A DNA stretch of 6,415 nt, from NCBI GenBank assembly GCA_002352145.1, contig DEHX01000005.1, positions 67,880 to 74,294 on the forward strand, given 5' to 3'. The notes under the pieces were generated by a model. It worked only from the letters and a program-made list of their open reading frames with translations. It searched no databases and was not told the origin of the DNA. Shown one piece after another: positions 5,378-6,415 of the stretch. Every line of letters starts with the position of its first letter. The first letter of the stretch is position 1. This DNA is from Chitinophagaceae bacterium UBA2789 (GTDB taxonomy: Bacteria; Bacteroidota; Bacteroidia; Chitinophagales; Chitinophagaceae). A program made the translations under genes and the position numbers.

Positions 5378-6415
5378 TTAATGTTCGTGTTCGCCGGAAT
5401 TGGTCATCTTAGCCAATACGAAAAAAGCTCCTTTGACCACAATCTTAGCATCTTTCGGAATTTCTTTTAGTAAAGTAATTTGCGTATAGCCCACTGCTGA
5501 AGCACCTTTTGCTACTGGTATAATTTCAAAAGTTACTCCCTTTTCTTCTCCATGTTCTGCTTTTAACTCTTTATGGTCATGGGCTTCTTTGGCATCATGC
5601 ATCAATGTGTCCTTGCCGGCAATATGGTGTTCATTCTCTGCATGTTGATCAGTTACCATAAAAATATAATCCTGACCCTGCAATGTCACAATGGCATCTG
5701 TAGGTACAGCAGGTACAGTTGCTTTTTCCAGGCTGATAATGGCTGTAACATTCATGCCATCAATCAGGCCTGTTTTATCACCCATAACTTTTGCATGTAC
5801 AGATACTGCCTTGCTTTCTCCTTCAAACGATGAGCCAAGGGAAAATATTTGTGCATCATATTCTTTACCGGGATTATTGGTAAGAGTGAAATGTATCAAC
5901 TGGTTGTTCTTTAAATTTGGAAGATCCTTTTCATACACTGAAAGGTCAAGGTGCAATTGGCTGTTATCTACAATTTCCGCCACAGGTGTGGTAACATCCA
6001 CATAGCTGCCCATTTTTACTTTTACATCACTCACTACACCATTAATAGGACTCATAACCGCCAGTACCGATATTAGTTTTCCGTTGGCTAGAATTGCCGG
6101 GTTAATACCCATTAATTGTATTTGTTGTGCCAGGGTTGATTTCAGGTTTCTCAATGTTTTTAATTCTGTTTCTGCTGCCTGCAGATTTTTTAATGCCCCT
6201 GCATTACCGGCATTAAGCTCCCGTTGGCGTTTTACTTCCAGTTCGGCTAAAGTAATTTTAGTATTTACATTCAGATATTCACTTTGTGCCTGTATGAAAT
6301 CAGGATTGCTGATAGTAGCAATGGTTTGCCCTTTTGAAACTCTGCTGCCTGGCTGTACCAACAGCGATTTTACAACGCCGTTGTAAATTGTGTTTACACT
6401 TGCTTTGTTTTGATT
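5378..6415 (-). CDS. czcB: CzcB-like efflux RND periplasmic adaptor, N-terminus outside window
   Basis: The frame is open to the right edge (345 codons visible), so the true start lies beyond it; the TTG at 6359-6361 is internal, because coding of adaptor type (VNTIYNGVVKSLLVQPGSRV) continues upstream. Seen in order: the first half of the lipoyl/barrel-sandwich domain (PGSRVSKGQTIATI), the alpha-helical hairpin (about 40-100 of the visible chain), the second lipoyl half (SPINGVVSDVKVKMGSYV), the beta-barrel, and the membrane-proximal domain (VPTDAIVTLQGQDYIFMV). A His/Asp/Glu-rich insert with eight histidines (about 258-288 visible: HAENEHH...HDAKEAHDHKELKAEH) interrupts the last domain, and the chain ends GEHEH. 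Adaptors link an inner-membrane RND pump (CzcA) to an outer-membrane channel (CzcC) for Zn/Co/Cd/Ni efflux. Neighbouring czcA/czcC probably lie just outside the window. Confidence 0.9.
   Translation of the reverse strand, partial: NQNKASVNTIYNGVVKSLLVQPGSRVSKGQTIATISNPDFIQAQSEYLNVNTKITLAELEVKRQRELNAGNAGALKNLQAAETELKTLRNLKSTLAQQIQLMGINPAILANGKLISVLAVMSPINGVVSDVKVKMGSYVDVTTPVAEIVDNSQLHLDLSVYEKDLPNLKNNQLIHFTLTNNPGKEYDAQIFSLGSSFEGESKAVSVHAKVMGDKTGLIDGMNVTAIISLEKATVPAVPTDAIVTLQGQDYIFMVTDQHAENEHHIAGKDTLMHDAKEAHDHKELKAEHGEEKGVTFEIIPVAKGASAVGYTQITLLKEIPKDAKIVVKGAFFVLAKMTNSGEHEH

Noticed and set aside
6359..6361. TTG as the start codon of the RND adaptor
   Set aside because: The frame stays open to the window edge and upstream codons still encode typical adaptor sequence, so the gene is simply cut by the window.
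1..6415. CRISPR arrays, tRNA/rRNA genes, insertion sequences or attachment sites
   Set aside because: No regularly spaced repeats, structured RNA genes, transposase frames or long terminal repeats are recognisable; nearly all DNA is accounted for by the listed genes.

Overview
The window looks like a chromosomal or island segment from a Bacteroidota bacterium, plausibly of the Chitinophaga/Sphingobacterium side. The evidence is low GC, weak or absent Shine-Dalgarno sequences, a near-perfect Bacteroidota promoter (TTTG-N19-TATCTTTG) and protein families typical of that phylum. It is almost wholly devoted to metal homeostasis and heavy-metal resistance.

Left end (1-948): a lipoprotein gene cut by the window edge runs leftward. 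Its N-terminus resembles the di-heme oxidoreductase (DHOR, 'thiol oxidoreductase') family. It is divergent from a DtxR/MntR-type metalloregulator running rightward. The 109-bp gap between them is AT-rich and holds two short TTAG...CTAA palindromes that could be the regulator's operators.

Middle (984-2277, minus strand): a compact three-gene operon reads arsR-type regulator -> merTP fusion -> GDCCVxC-motif Cys-rich small protein. The regulator and merTP overlap by ATGA, and merTP and the small gene are 5 nt apart. The operon has its own promoter, overlapped by a 22-bp inverted repeat that is a strong operator candidate for the ArsR protein. Transcription would begin at or within a few bases of the arsR start codon. 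No merA or merB is present here. merTP ends in A AAA AAG immediately before TAA, and the -1 frame from there runs without a stop into the small gene.

Right part (2353-6415, minus strand): four tightly spaced genes read czcB-like RND adaptor (its N-terminus lies beyond the window) -> DUF3703 protein -> six-helix NicO/RcnA-like membrane protein -> P1B-type Zn/Cd/Pb ATPase. The adaptor implies a CzcCBA-type efflux system just outside the window. Three of these proteins carry His-rich stretches.

Working model (inference): the right-hand operon exports divalent cations (Zn/Cd/Co class) by ATPase, NicO-like carrier and RND pump. The ArsR-controlled unit handles a thiophilic ion such as Hg(II) or Cd(II) with a MerTP importer and a Cys-rich partner instead of a reductase. 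The MntR-like regulator and DHOR gene are probably the resident chromosomal neighbours of this metal-resistance block.
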